This document shows, piece after piece, positions 34,160-44,700 of a DNA stretch of 64,000 nucleotides. Position numbers and translations under genes: made by a program. Within the stretch, counting starts at the first letter, position 1. Every line of letters starts with the position of its first letter. The stretch is from Mailhella massiliensis (GTDB lineage: Bacteria; Desulfobacterota; Desulfovibrionia; Desulfovibrionales; Desulfovibrionaceae). Below the pieces are notes generated by a model. That model saw only the letters and a list, made by a program, of their open reading frames with translations. It did no database searches and was not told the DNA's origin. The DNA lies in NCBI RefSeq assembly GCF_900155525.1, contig NZ_LT706937.1, forward strand, positions 143,478 to 207,477. Direction: 5' to 3'.

Positions 34160-35554
34160 TCAGGCCACGACACTCCGGTCTTCCAGAGAAATCCCGTCGC
34201 CACGGCGGAACAGGCGTATTTTTTCCTCTCCCACCTTCTGCCTGAGCTCATGATCCCGGACGCCCGCATTCTCATCCGGGGCGATGTTGAGAAAGCCGAG
34301 CTTGCCCATGTGCGTGCCCTTGTGAAGCATGGAAAAGGCCTCCGCCCCTTCGGAGAGAGGAAAGACTCTGGAAAGCGTGGGATACAGAAAGCCCTTGCCT
34401 ATGAGTCTTGCGGTCTGCACGGCCTCGTAATAGTTCGCCGCATGGGAGCCTATGATATGCTTGACGGTCTGCCACAGATAGCGGTTGTCGAACACATGGT
34501 CGTAGCCGGAGGTGGAACCGCATGTCACGACCTTGCCTCCGGGACGGGCCACGGCGACGCTGGCAGCGAAGGTGGAACGGCCCGTATGCTCGAATACGAT
34601 GTCGGGGTCCTCGCCTCCGGTGAGTTTCCGTATCTGAGCCTTGAGCCGGAGTATCTGGCGGTTCTTCGTGTGCCCGTGCTCATCGAGAAAGCGGTCTTCC
34701 CCATTGCCCCGGGGCAGTACGATGACCCTCTCGCAGCCCATTCTGCGCACCATGTCGGCCTTTTCCTCACTGGAAACCACCCCCACGGGAATACCGCCGC
34801 CGTTCAGGACGAACTGAATGGCGAAGGTGCCGAGTCCGCCCGAGGCTCCCCAGATCAGGACGTTGTCGCCCTGGCTCATCTGCGCGCCGTTCTTGGACAC
34901 CAGCATTCTGTAGGTCGTAGTGGCCACGAGCGTCATGGAGGCGGCCTCCACCCAGGTAAGGTGTTCAGGCTTGGGCAGAAGCTGATGTTCACGCACCAGC
35001 GTGAAATCCGCAAACGAACCGAAATTGGTTTCAAAACCGTAAGCCATGAGATGCGGGTCGCGTATTTCGTCGTCAAAGACTTCGGGAGAGGAGACGTCGC
35101 AGGTAGGCCCGAAGATCATGACTCTGTCGCCCGGCTTCCATCGCGTGACCGCAGAACCCGTGCGCACCACCACTCCCGCACCGTCGGTGCCGAGAATATG
35201 GTAATCGAGATTGTGCTTGGCGTTCACCGGAGAATAGCGGGAATATTCGCCGATGTAGTTGAATCCCGGAGAAGGTTCGAACAGAGAGGACCAGACGTTG
35301 TTGAAGTTGAGTGCCGAAGCCATCACCGCAACCAGCACCTCGCCCGGCCCCACTTCCGGCAGCGGAACCTCGTCGTAATGCAGGGAACGCCGCGGGTCCT
35401 TCTCATGGAAGGCCAGACCGCGGAACATGTCCGTTTCGTCCCGGTGCACCGTCATGGCGCTCATGGTGTCGGGCAGGGGAAGATGGGCGAAGTCCTCGGA
35501 AGAAGCGGACTTCGATTCCGAAAGTTCCACAAGATGTTTCAATGCTGCTTTCAT
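34160..35554 (-). CDS. ccr: crotonyl-CoA carboxylase/reductase
   Basis: NADPH-dependent reductive carboxylase that turns crotonyl-CoA (or another enoyl-CoA) into ethylmalonyl-CoA (or another alkylmalonyl-CoA). The protein has 464 aa, full family length, and shares long stretches with known CCRs: MSAMTVHRDETDMFRGLA, VAVMASALNFNNVW, KNGAQMSQGDNVLIWGASGG, LTGGEDPDIVFEHTGR and DNRYLWQTVKHIIGSHAANY. The CO2-pocket residues described for the Kitasatospora enzyme (Asn, Phe-Glu, His) have counterparts in NFNN, the GFETNFG segment (Phe174-Glu175) and His371. Carboxylation, not just reduction, is therefore expected. It is the last gene of the assembly-line operon, 34 bp after the type II thioesterase, and probably provides the extender unit of the PKS. 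Confidence 0.93.
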   Translation of the reverse strand: MKAALKHLVELSESKSASSEDFAHLPLPDTMSAMTVHRDETDMFRGLAFHEKDPRRSLHYDEVPLPEVGPGEVLVAVMASALNFNNVWSSLFEPSPGFNYIGEYSRYSPVNAKHNLDYHILGTDGAGVVVRTGSAVTRWKPGDRVMIFGPTCDVSSPEVFDDEIRDPHLMAYGFETNFGSFADFTLVREHQLLPKPEHLTWVEAASMTLVATTTYRMLVSKNGAQMSQGDNVLIWGASGGLGTFAIQFVLNGGGIPVGVVSSEEKADMVRRMGCERVIVLPRGNGEDRFLDEHGHTKNRQILRLKAQIRKLTGGEDPDIVFEHTGRSTFAASVAVARPGGKVVTCGSTSGYDHVFDNRYLWQTVKHIIGSHAANYYEAVQTARLIGKGFLYPTLSRVFPLSEGAEAFSMLHKGTHMGKLGFLNIAPDENAGVRDHELRQKVGEEKIRLFRRGDGISLEDRSVVA

Positions 35555-35588
35555 GGCAGTTTCCGTCGGGTAGAAGTTCGGTACGTCC

Positions 35589-36359
35589 TCAGAGAACGTA
35601 CATGAGAAGGGACTGATCTATGACCGCGACGACGTCGTCGAGCCAGCGGCGCACATAGAAGTGACCGCCGGGCCAGGTAAGTATGCTGCACGATCTGGAA
35701 GTGAAGTCCTGCCACGCTCTCGCCCTTTCCAGAGGGACGAGCAGGTCCCGTTCCCCGGCCATGACCGTCACGGGCACGGCCAGCGGTTCCGTCCGCCCGT
35801 CGAGCAGGGAAAGCAGAAGTTCGTGATCACTGAGCAGCGTTCTCTTCACGATCTGCAGGCTTTCCTCATCCAGCAAGACGGACTCCGGCACCGTGCCCGA
35901 CTGGAGGATGCGGCGCAGAAACTCCTCTTCCTCCGAGGGCCGTCCGGTCATTTCCGGCGGCCGCACGGGCACGGGAGCGGCGGAAAGAAAAAGATGCACC
36001 GGAGGCGTTTCGCCGCGTCGGAGCAGATATCGGGCGAACTGGAAGGCCAGAAGTCCGCCCATGCTGTGCCCGAAAAAAGCCATGGCGGAGGAAAAATACG
36101 GCCGCAGTCCCTCATACATAGCCTCGTACATCCGTTCCGCATTCATTATCGCTTTCTCCTCGAAACGGTCTTCATGTCCGGGAAGTTGTACGGGGACAAG
36201 ACTGATGTAGTCGGGCAGAAGCTTTTTCCAAGGTAGAAATGCGGATGCGCCTCCTCCCGCAAAGGGAAAGCAGAACAGTCTCACCCTTTCGTCGGGAGCT
36301 TGTCTGAAAAAACGCACCCAGCTCAAACTCTCTTCACTATTCAGCACGCTTTTCTCCAT
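35589..36359 (-). CDS. type II thioesterase (YbtT/PchC-like)
   Basis: Editing alpha/beta hydrolase that removes wrong or stalled acyl groups from carrier proteins; 256 aa. The N-terminal CFPFAGGGASAF, the nucleophile elbow AFFGHSMGGLLAFQ (Ser), the Asp in VMAGERDLLVP and the His in WPGGHFYVRR give a full catalytic triad. It lies 69 bp after the terminal NRPS gene and 34 bp before ccr in the same operon. A second enzyme of the same family is encoded at 59295. Confidence 0.92.
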   Translation of the reverse strand: MEKSVLNSEESLSWVRFFRQAPDERVRLFCFPFAGGGASAFLPWKKLLPDYISLVPVQLPGHEDRFEEKAIMNAERMYEAMYEGLRPYFSSAMAFFGHSMGGLLAFQFARYLLRRGETPPVHLFLSAAPVPVRPPEMTGRPSEEEEFLRRILQSGTVPESVLLDEESLQIVKRTLLSDHELLLSLLDGRTEPLAVPVTVMAGERDLLVPLERARAWQDFTSRSCSILTWPGGHFYVRRWLDDVVAVIDQSLLMYVL

Positions 36360-36428
36360 GGCCGTCGTTCCAGAAATCCAAAACTGCCAGAACGACGGCC
36401 CTCATCCGCCGGTGGCGGTTCTGCCACC

Positions 36429-39400
36429 TTACGGCTTCAAATCGCGTATGATCCGCATGATACCGGGAACATGTTCTCCCAATATGCAGTTAAAGTGATT
36501 GCCCGGCACATCGATGACTTCCACACGCTTTGCAGGCATGGTTCTCCAGAAGGGCCTCGGGTCGGGAATCCCCTGAAGAAGATCCGTGGCAAAAAAGTAC
36601 ACCAGCGTCCCTTGGTATGGATTCGGCGTATAGGTCTTGGCGGAGCCTACGGTAGCCTCAAACAGCCTGTATTGATGAACGAAGTCCTCAAAGGATATCT
36701 CGTCGGAGAGCAGATTATGCGAAGTGACGTAATCGAATATGGTTCTTATGCAGTCATCCAGGCTCATGGCCATGAGCGATTCCAGCTCCATGGCATCGGG
36801 GACAACGTCCGGTTGCTTCAGTACACAAAGAATAGGATCGTTCTCGAGACCGGAATAGATGTTCATGGGCAAAAAATAGGTTCCCAGATACATGAACAGC
36901 AGGCTGAGCTTGTGGGAAAAGGCTGCACCCGGCGCACCCGTATCGAAAGCCAGCAGATGCTCCACCTGTACGCCCTGCCGCTCAAGCTGCACCGCCAGTT
37001 CATACCCCAGCATCCCGCCAACGCAGAAGCCCGCAATAGAAATGCGTATGCCCGGCCTGCGGCGTACAAGATCCAGCACACCTTGTGCCCAGTAGGCCGC
37101 AAGTTCTTCCACAGTACGCAGCGGTTCAACGCTTCTGTCGTCTTTCCCCGGAAGGATACAGCCGTAGAAGTCCGCTTCATCCCGGCAGGCACGGGCAAAG
37201 TCGGAGAAAATCTCGCCTACTCGGCCCCGGCCTTCGGCAATACCTATCCACACTTTCTCTCTGCCGTTTTCCTGCATAGGCAGCAGCACCTGTCCGGCCG
37301 TGCCGGGACCGGACACATATGCAGCCATCTGCTCCAGCGTGTTCAGCGAATACAGTTCCTGCACGCCGAGTTCCACGCCGAATTCCTCATGAATGCGGGC
37401 TATGAGCACGGTAGCCAGCAGGGAATCGCCGCCGAGTTCAAAGAAGCTGTCGTCCAGGCCAGGTTCGTCGACCTGAAGCACGGCGGCCCACATGCGGGCC
37501 AGACGCTTCTGCACGTCGTTCTCCGGCGGACGCACCGTTCTGTTCTGCACAATACCGGCTTCCGGCACGGGCAGGGCCTTGCGGTCCGTCTTGCCGGAGC
37601 GATTGCGCGGAATAGCTTCCATCTCCACAAAGGTCGAGGGAATCATGTACGAGGGCAGTCTTTCTCTCAGAAAAGCTTCCATTTTTTCAGGCTCAAATTC
37701 CCACACCTCCAACGGTGAACGGGCGATGATGACATTCTGCTCCGCACCGTCCACGGTACGGCACTGCCTCACACAGTCAAAACCAGCAAGTCTGAGCTGC
37801 TCTTCCCACTGGTTTCCGTCGAGCAGGGGATGCAGCGGCCTGAGCTCCGTATCCTCGAACACGTCGAAGCCCTGCTGGAGTCCCATAGTGATGTCGTGAT
37901 CCTTGTAAAATATGGTCTGCTCGATGATAAACATCACGCCGCCGGGCTTGAGCAACCTACGAAGAGCCGCCAAGGAAGGGGCTACCCGCTTCACGTCGTG
38001 CAGCACGCTTGCAGCGATGATGGCGTCAAAGGAATGAAGCTCAAATCCCTGCACCACGGGGTCTTCGTCAAGATCGAAGAGACGACAATGGAAAAACGGC
38101 CGTGCCCCGAATTTTTCTTCCGCATTCTGAAGAAAGTAACGCGAAATATCGGTAAAGCAGAAGCCTTTCGTCGTATCGGGGAGGACGGGAAGAACCACGC
38201 CCGTCGCTCCGCCATGGCCACCACCGACTTCCAGAATATTCAAAGGGTGATCCTCTGCCATGGCCGCCACCGCATCGCGGATAATCTGATAAGAATACCG
38301 GAATACGGCTCCATAGAGACCTTTGACACTGCCCGAGGCATAGACTTCCGCGGAATGACGCTTCTCAAGCAGAAGATCCGTCATGCTCTTCGCCTCCGAG
38401 GCGAGGAAACCGAGTCCTGAACCGGAAAAGGCGTTCTGCACGGCCTGCGCCGAAGTGAAGGCAAAGGGCTTCTCCAGGCGGAAATGCTCGCCACGACGGG
38501 AAAGAAAGCCCGCCTCCTCAAGATTGAGAAGCGCTCTTTTCAGCCAGCGTCCATAGCGGGGGCGTATGCCCGTCATACGGAGAATTTCCTCCACGTCGCG
38601 GCTTTCTCCCGTTTCCCTGTATACGCCGAGTTCGTAGAGAGAAGCCTGCACGGCCGCCTCATACAGGGCCGCCCCCACTCCCATGTTCTTCGCGTAATCC
38701 TTGCGCCGGCGCTCTTCCGCAATGCCCGCGATGTTCTCGTCCATGCGGGAAACCTTCTCCCACATGGCGTCGGCGTCGTTCCACTCCACCTTGCGGCGGC
38801 TGTGCAGTCCGTCGTTGCCCAGACTCGTGAAGTACGCCGCAACCCGGGGACTTTTCTTCTCGCCGTAGGTCTGCACCACAGCCTCGCGAATACCGGGATG
38901 CCTGAGCAGAGTATGCTCAATTTCGCCGAGTTCCACACGAAATCCATTGATTTTTATCTGATTATCTTCTCTTCCAAGGAAAACGACATGGCCGTCGGGG
39001 TGGAAAAAGCCCCTGTCGCCCGTACGGTAAAGCCTTTCTCCCGTAACGGGATGTCTGACGAAGGAACGCGCCGTTTTTTCCCTATCATGCCAGTAGCCGT
39101 CGGACAGGCCTTCGCCGCCTATGTACAGATCACCCGGCACATACTCGGGACAGACCCTCATGCACTCATCAAGGACATGAATACTCTGATTGGCCAGAGG
39201 ATAACCGTAGGGAATACTTTCCCGATCTCCGTCCACATCGCCCACGGGGTAGAAGATGGACCAGATGGCGGCTTCCGTCGCACCGCCCAGACTTATCACC
39301 TCGGCCCCGTAGTGCCTGCGGATGCGGCCGGGAAGCTCCACCGGCAGCCAGTCGCCGGAAAGCAGTACAAGGCGAAGCGTGCCCTCTGCGGAACCGTGAA

Positions 39401-41711
39401 GCGCCTCCTTGTACTCCATGAACATCTTCATCATGGCAGGAACGGTATTCCATACCGTCACCCGCTGCCTTTCCACGACATCCAGCCAGTGTGCGGGTTC
39501 ACGGAGCTGTCCGGCATCGGGCATGACCACGGTACCGCCGGCGGCAAGCATACCGAAGATGTCCCATACCGACAGATCGAAGCCGAGGCTGGCCAGCGCA
39601 AGCACCCTGTCCTGCGGCCCCACACGGAAGCGGGCATTGATGTCCGCAATGGTGTTCACCGCCGCCCTGTGGCTTATCATGACGCCTTTGGGCATACCGG
39701 TGGAACCGGAAGTATAGATGACGTAGGCAAGGTCGGAACTCTTCTGTACGATCGTACGGGCACAGAGTTCCTCCGCGCTTCCTTCGGGAAGCGTGTCCAC
39801 AAAGATCAGACGACGTCCGGCAAGAAGGCCGAGCTTTTCCTGAAGATGCGACTGCGAGAACACACAGTGCACGTCCGCATCGTCAAGGATGGCCGTCAGT
39901 CTTTCCATGGGCATGTCGGGATCAAGAGGCAGATACGCCGCCCCCGCGAACTGCGCGGCCAGCACGGCCACCACCTGTTCCCAGCCCTTTTCCATGATGA
40001 CGGCCACCAGCTCCCCGGGTCTGACACGGCCGTCGATACCCTTCGCCGCTTCCGACACGCGCCCGGCCAGTTCGCCGTAGGTCAGCGAACGGCCCGGCGC
40101 AGCCACGGCCTGCCGTTCGGGAAAAGCCCTGACGCTTTCCACAAAAAGTCCGTGCAGACATTCGTCGCGCACAGGAGAGGCCGTGGCGTTGTACGCCTCT
40201 CTTGCCTGAAGCTGACGCGCCGGCAGTTCCACGACGTCCTTCCTCTTCCAGAGCGATTCGTCGTCGGCAAGGCGCTCAAGAAGGTTCACATAGGCATCCA
40301 TCATGCTTTCCAGATAGCCTTCATGGAAATATTCCGCACGTACGTCCCAGTGAATGTTGAGCTGCCCCGCAGACTCATAGACCTGATGGTCGAGCAGCAG
40401 CTGCGGCGTCTGACTGGAAGTGAATATCTTTTTCACCGGATGACCGTCGAACATCATGCCTTCCAGACTGTCGCCGTAGTCGCCGAGCAGGAAGGTACTG
40501 GTGAACACAACCTCAAGGTATACTTGTTCCGAGGCGGAACGACCACGATTGAGTTCCCGCAGAACATCCACGCCGCCGAACTGCCTGTTGTCAAGATCAC
40601 TCCAGAGACGATCTCGCAGGGCAAGTGCACGTTCTTCAAAACTCGCATCAGGGTCGTCGCGCACTTCCAGAAGAAGCGTGTCGGTAAAATCGCCGATGAT
40701 GTCGTTGATTTCCCTGTGCAGGGGAAGTCTGTTAAAAAGTGTCAGATTCAGACAGAAGCTACGCTCTGCATTCCATCGACGGAGCACTTCGGAAAATACG
40801 GCCAACAGTATACTCGTAGGCGACAGGCCTATCTTCGTACCGTACTCCTTCAGTTTGCTCCAACGAACGGAATCAAGATGCCCCTCTAGCGGCTTGCTCA
40901 CGGGTTCCCCCACATGCTCCTCCTTCAGCACCGGCATACGGGGCCCAGGGGAAAGGGTGGGAATGCGGTCGAGCCAGTACTGCCTTGCCTGCCTGTAGGA
41001 CTCCATACTGCGGCGCTCCTCCAGAGACAATACATAGTCACGGAAAGTCAGTTCCAGCTCAGGCAGCGTCAGTGACGGATCATTATAGAATGCCTGGAGT
41101 TCCTTCATCATGAGCGGCAGGCTGAGCACGTCGGCATTCAATCCCTCAAGGCTGACATGCATACGAAAAGTATGTTCGTCAATGCGGGAAACATAGACGT
41201 CATACATGGGCCAGACATCCACAGGCTTGATTTTCTGGCGCAGTTCATCACGAATTTCCATCAGCACGCGCTGCCTCTCCTCCTCCGCCTTCCCGGAAAG
41301 GTCGAAGTATCTCACCTCAAAGGGCGGTACATGCTCAAGAATTTGTTGCTGACCGGTCTTATAAATAACGCAGCGCATCATGTCGTGTCGCGCCACGATC
41401 TTGCGCCAGGCGTTAGTATAGCGCTCGACATCCAGATCTTCGGTGTCCATCTCGAAATAGACGTGACTTGAAACATTGCTTGCACCAAGCGAGCCGTTTT
41501 CTCTGCCTATCATGTAGGCAAGCTGTATGTCGGTAAGGGGAAAGGGCTTGTATCTGTCTTCCGGGCGCGGAATGATGACGGGGGCCTTGTCCTCGGTCTT
41601 TTCCAGGGCGAAGTCGTCCTTTTCCAGAAACATCGCCAGAAGGGATTCCTGCTCTTCCGAAAGGCCGATGCCGCCGGGCAGCAGGGATTTATCGTGATGT
41701 ATGCTCGTCAT
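36429..41711 (-). CDS. NRPS Cy-A-MT-PCP-TE, terminal module (PchF-like)
   Basis: Last module of the assembly line, 1760 aa, close in size and order to PchF (1809 aa). The cyclisation domain covers about 50-480; its motif reads E-GLNA-D-VL-S (189-197), with Glu for the usual first Asp. The adenylation core (about 490-940) has YTSGSTGMPKG near 665, and the pocket read by eye (D-L-W-N-L-S-L-I-W-K) indicates cysteine. A SAM methyltransferase (about 1040-1340, motif LEVGGGHGGATG near 1165) is inserted before NRSGKTDRKAL. The carrier serine is Ser1430 (ELGGDSLL). The thioesterase (about 1500-1760) has GFCVGG with Cys1563 at the nucleophile place and a late His (GNHFNC). It should add, cyclise and methylate the last Cys, then release the product. 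Confidence 0.93.
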   Translation of the reverse strand: MTSIHHDKSLLPGGIGLSEEQESLLAMFLEKDDFALEKTEDKAPVIIPRPEDRYKPFPLTDIQLAYMIGRENGSLGASNVSSHVYFEMDTEDLDVERYTNAWRKIVARHDMMRCVIYKTGQQQILEHVPPFEVRYFDLSGKAEEERQRVLMEIRDELRQKIKPVDVWPMYDVYVSRIDEHTFRMHVSLEGLNADVLSLPLMMKELQAFYNDPSLTLPELELTFRDYVLSLEERRSMESYRQARQYWLDRIPTLSPGPRMPVLKEEHVGEPVSKPLEGHLDSVRWSKLKEYGTKIGLSPTSILLAVFSEVLRRWNAERSFCLNLTLFNRLPLHREINDIIGDFTDTLLLEVRDDPDASFEERALALRDRLWSDLDNRQFGGVDVLRELNRGRSASEQVYLEVVFTSTFLLGDYGDSLEGMMFDGHPVKKIFTSSQTPQLLLDHQVYESAGQLNIHWDVRAEYFHEGYLESMMDAYVNLLERLADDESLWKRKDVVELPARQLQAREAYNATASPVRDECLHGLFVESVRAFPERQAVAAPGRSLTYGELAGRVSEAAKGIDGRVRPGELVAVIMEKGWEQVVAVLAAQFAGAAYLPLDPDMPMERLTAILDDADVHCVFSQSHLQEKLGLLAGRRLIFVDTLPEGSAEELCARTIVQKSSDLAYVIYTSGSTGMPKGVMISHRAAVNTIADINARFRVGPQDRVLALASLGFDLSVWDIFGMLAAGGTVVMPDAGQLREPAHWLDVVERQRVTVWNTVPAMMKMFMEYKEALHGSAEGTLRLVLLSGDWLPVELPGRIRRHYGAEVISLGGATEAAIWSIFYPVGDVDGDRESIPYGYPLANQSIHVLDECMRVCPEYVPGDLYIGGEGLSDGYWHDREKTARSFVRHPVTGERLYRTGDRGFFHPDGHVVFLGREDNQIKINGFRVELGEIEHTLLRHPGIREAVVQTYGEKKSPRVAAYFTSLGNDGLHSRRKVEWNDADAMWEKVSRMDENIAGIAEERRRKDYAKNMGVGAALYEAAVQASLYELGVYRETGESRDVEEILRMTGIRPRYGRWLKRALLNLEEAGFLSRRGEHFRLEKPFAFTSAQAVQNAFSGSGLGFLASEAKSMTDLLLEKRHSAEVYASGSVKGLYGAVFRYSYQIIRDAVAAMAEDHPLNILEVGGGHGGATGVVLPVLPDTTKGFCFTDISRYFLQNAEEKFGARPFFHCRLFDLDEDPVVQGFELHSFDAIIAASVLHDVKRVAPSLAALRRLLKPGGVMFIIEQTIFYKDHDITMGLQQGFDVFEDTELRPLHPLLDGNQWEEQLRLAGFDCVRQCRTVDGAEQNVIIARSPLEVWEFEPEKMEAFLRERLPSYMIPSTFVEMEAIPRNRSGKTDRKALPVPEAGIVQNRTVRPPENDVQKRLARMWAAVLQVDEPGLDDSFFELGGDSLLATVLIARIHEEFGVELGVQELYSLNTLEQMAAYVSGPGTAGQVLLPMQENGREKVWIGIAEGRGRVGEIFSDFARACRDEADFYGCILPGKDDRSVEPLRTVEELAAYWAQGVLDLVRRRPGIRISIAGFCVGGMLGYELAVQLERQGVQVEHLLAFDTGAPGAAFSHKLSLLFMYLGTYFLPMNIYSGLENDPILCVLKQPDVVPDAMELESLMAMSLDDCIRTIFDYVTSHNLLSDEISFEDFVHQYRLFEATVGSAKTYTPNPYQGTLVYFFATDLLQGIPDPRPFWRTMPAKRVEVIDVPGNHFNCILGEHVPGIMRIIRDLKP

Positions 41712-41741
41712 ACCTTTTCCAAAGGGTTGAAGGGGGAAGGA

Positions 41742-44700
41742 TCACAGCTGACCTTTGCGGGCAAGCATGGCCTTGACCTCGTCGGCCGACATGTTTCTTA
41801 TTTTGATGAAAAGTTCCGCTATTCTGGCGGTCTGACCGGCTTTTCGTTCCCCGGCCATCAGATATGCGGCAAGCTTTCTCACCGTGTTTTCCTTAATCAG
41901 CGCACGGATGGGCACCCTGGTATGGAATATGCCTTCCAGACGGCTCACCATGGGAATGGCATGCAGCGAATCGCCGCCGAGTTCCGCAAAAGCGTCGTCC
42001 AGCCCCACGGCGTCGAAACCGAGTATCTCCTGCCAGACCGCAGCTATCACCTTTTCCACGGCGCTTTCGGGTTCAACGTAGGGCACGGAAAGCCGCGGTC
42101 GTTTCGAACAGGCTGAAGAAGCCCTGCCCGAAGCGTATTCCCGGAGCACCTTCTTGGCGCTGTTTCTCAGCTCCGCCGCAAGCGTGGGATAATCCGAGGG
42201 GGAAACCATGACCTGCGCTTCCGAAAGCTCAAGAATGCGGCGTATACACTCCATGCCCTCATGGGCAAGAATACCGCCCGTCTCCACACTCGCGCCCACG
42301 GTTTCCATCATCTTCGGCAGAAGTTCCATGCCGATGCCGATGCCGTCCCAGTAGCCCCAGTTCACGGAAACCACGCGATAGGGCAGTCTGTGCGCGGCGG
42401 CACGGGCGAAAGCGTCCATCACGCAGCAGCCTGCCGCATAGTCCGTGAAGCCCAGCGGCGCCGTGCATGAACACAGCGAGGAAAACAGCATCACGAAATC
42501 CGGCGCAGTCCGCTCCATCAGCTTCCCGATGACACGGGCGCCGCGGGCCTTGGTATCGATGACGGCCCGGGCACGTTCGTCGGTCTGCGCCTGTATCATG
42601 CCGGAAGACACGGTAGAGGCAGCGTGAAACACTCCGTTGATGACGGAAAAGCGCTCCAGCGCGGCGTCGCACACGCGCGTCATCTGCACAATATCGGCAG
42701 TATCGGCCGCCATCACCAGACATTCTCCGCCCATGGCTTCCAGCTCCCGCACATGCCGTATGCGGAAGGCGACGGCGTCGTCGGCACAGGAGGAAAGATA
42801 CGCATCCCATCTGTCGCGGGGAGGAAGGGGCGTTCTTCCCACAAGCACAAGGCGCGCCTCCCAGCCTCTGACCAGATAACGCGAAAGCTCGCAGGCCACC
42901 CCGCCGAAACCGCCCGTGATCATATAGACTCCGCCGCGGCGGAGCACGGAACTTCCGTTTTCCCTTCCCGGAGCAAGGGGAATGTGGGCAAATGTTTCCT
43001 CCAGCCGTGAACGCCCGCGATAGGCTATGGTTTCCGCATGGGCCGCCGCAGGCGACTTTTCTTCCAGAATGTCCCGCAGCACAAGAACATCGCTCAGCAC
43101 GGCGTCGAGAATATCATCGGGCAGAGCTTCGCCTCCGGCGGGAAGCTCGATGTCGATGCTGCACGTCTGCATGTTCCTGTATTCCTGCGGAATGACGCGG
43201 CACGGTCCGAGAACGGCGGCCTTTTCCGGCATCGTCCGTTCACGCCCGGTCACCGTCTGCACGCCGTCGGCAAGCACGGCGATTCCGACATGCCTCCCGT
43301 CCATGTTCAGGGAAGAGAGAGCGCGCACCAGCCCCACCAGACTCTGATACCCTCTGGCATACATCTCCTCTTCCGTCCCGTCTTCACCGCCTGCAAGCCA
43401 TGCATGAATGACGAAATCCGGCTCAAAGCCCGTATCGCGCAGCGTTTCCAGCACAGCCCGCATGTCTTCTTCCACGCCGGGCCGCGCGGAAAGCTCTCCG
43501 TCGTGCAGCTTTCCGCGCGCCATGCGGACAAGCGCAGCCTCGCCGCCGTGCAGCGCAATGCGCCCGGCAAGGGAATCCGCCACGCCGCTGTCATCGGCAA
43601 GAAGCAGAAAACGCCCGGCAGATGCCTTTTCGGGAAAACGCGGCAGGAAGGTCCGCCGCCACTGAGGAAGCACGAACCAGTCGTCGATACTGCTTTTTTT
43701 CTCCATGAACCTGCCCATCATGGAAGCAAGAGCCGTGCCTTCCGTCTGAACGGCGCTGCGCGGCCCTGCCTGGGGAGACCAGTAACTTCTGTGCGCAAAG
43801 GCGTAGGTCGGCATGGAAATGCGCAGCCCCTCTTCCGGCCAGACAAGTTCCGCACCGGCGACGTACAGCGCCGCGCAGGCCGAGGCGAAGGCCTGACCGT
43901 CGCCTATGCTCTGCCCCTCATCGCGCATGGAAAAAACGATGGGCTGCCCCTTGAGATCGGCATGACGGCGGGCAAGCGTGCCCAGCACCTTGCCGGGGCC
44001 TACTTCCAGCAGCACGGCGTTCCCGTCCTTCAGCACGGCGGCTATGTTCTCACTGTAGCGCACCGGACGACGGATATGCGCGGTCCAGCAGTCGGGACTC
44101 ACGGCCTCCTCATCGGTCATCCAGGTCCCGGAAACATTGGAAAGCAGCGGCAGAACCGGTTTCTGCATGTGCACGGAGGAAAGCATCTTCCTGAAGTCCT
44201 GCAGAATGGGTTCCATAAGTACGCTGTGTCCGGCCCTTGTGGCGGCCACACGACGATAATGGATACGCAGGGAACCGAGTTTTTCCTCCAGAGCATTCAT
44301 ATCCTCTGGACGGCCGGATACCGTGCAGAGCTTCTCCGCATTGACGGCGGCAACGGACAGACTTCCTTCCAGAAGCGGAAGTACCGCCTCCTCCGGGGCA
44401 TAGAGCAGCAGCATGGCCCCCTCTTCCACCCTGTCCATGAGCTGCCCGCGGCGGACGGCCACGGCAAGAGCGTCCTCCAGAGAAAACACGCCGGCCATGA
44501 CGGCCGCAAGATACTGGCCGAAACTGTGGCCCACGCAGCCGGCCGGGCGTATGCCTCTGTGCATCCAGAGCCGGGCAAGAGCATATTCCGTGGCGAAAAG
44601 CGAAGCGAAGCTGAAGGTGGGAGTCGCCATTTTCCGGGCGGCCTCTTCCGTCGCCGCCCCTTCGGCATAGAGCACGTCGCGGACATCCTCTCCCAGAAGC

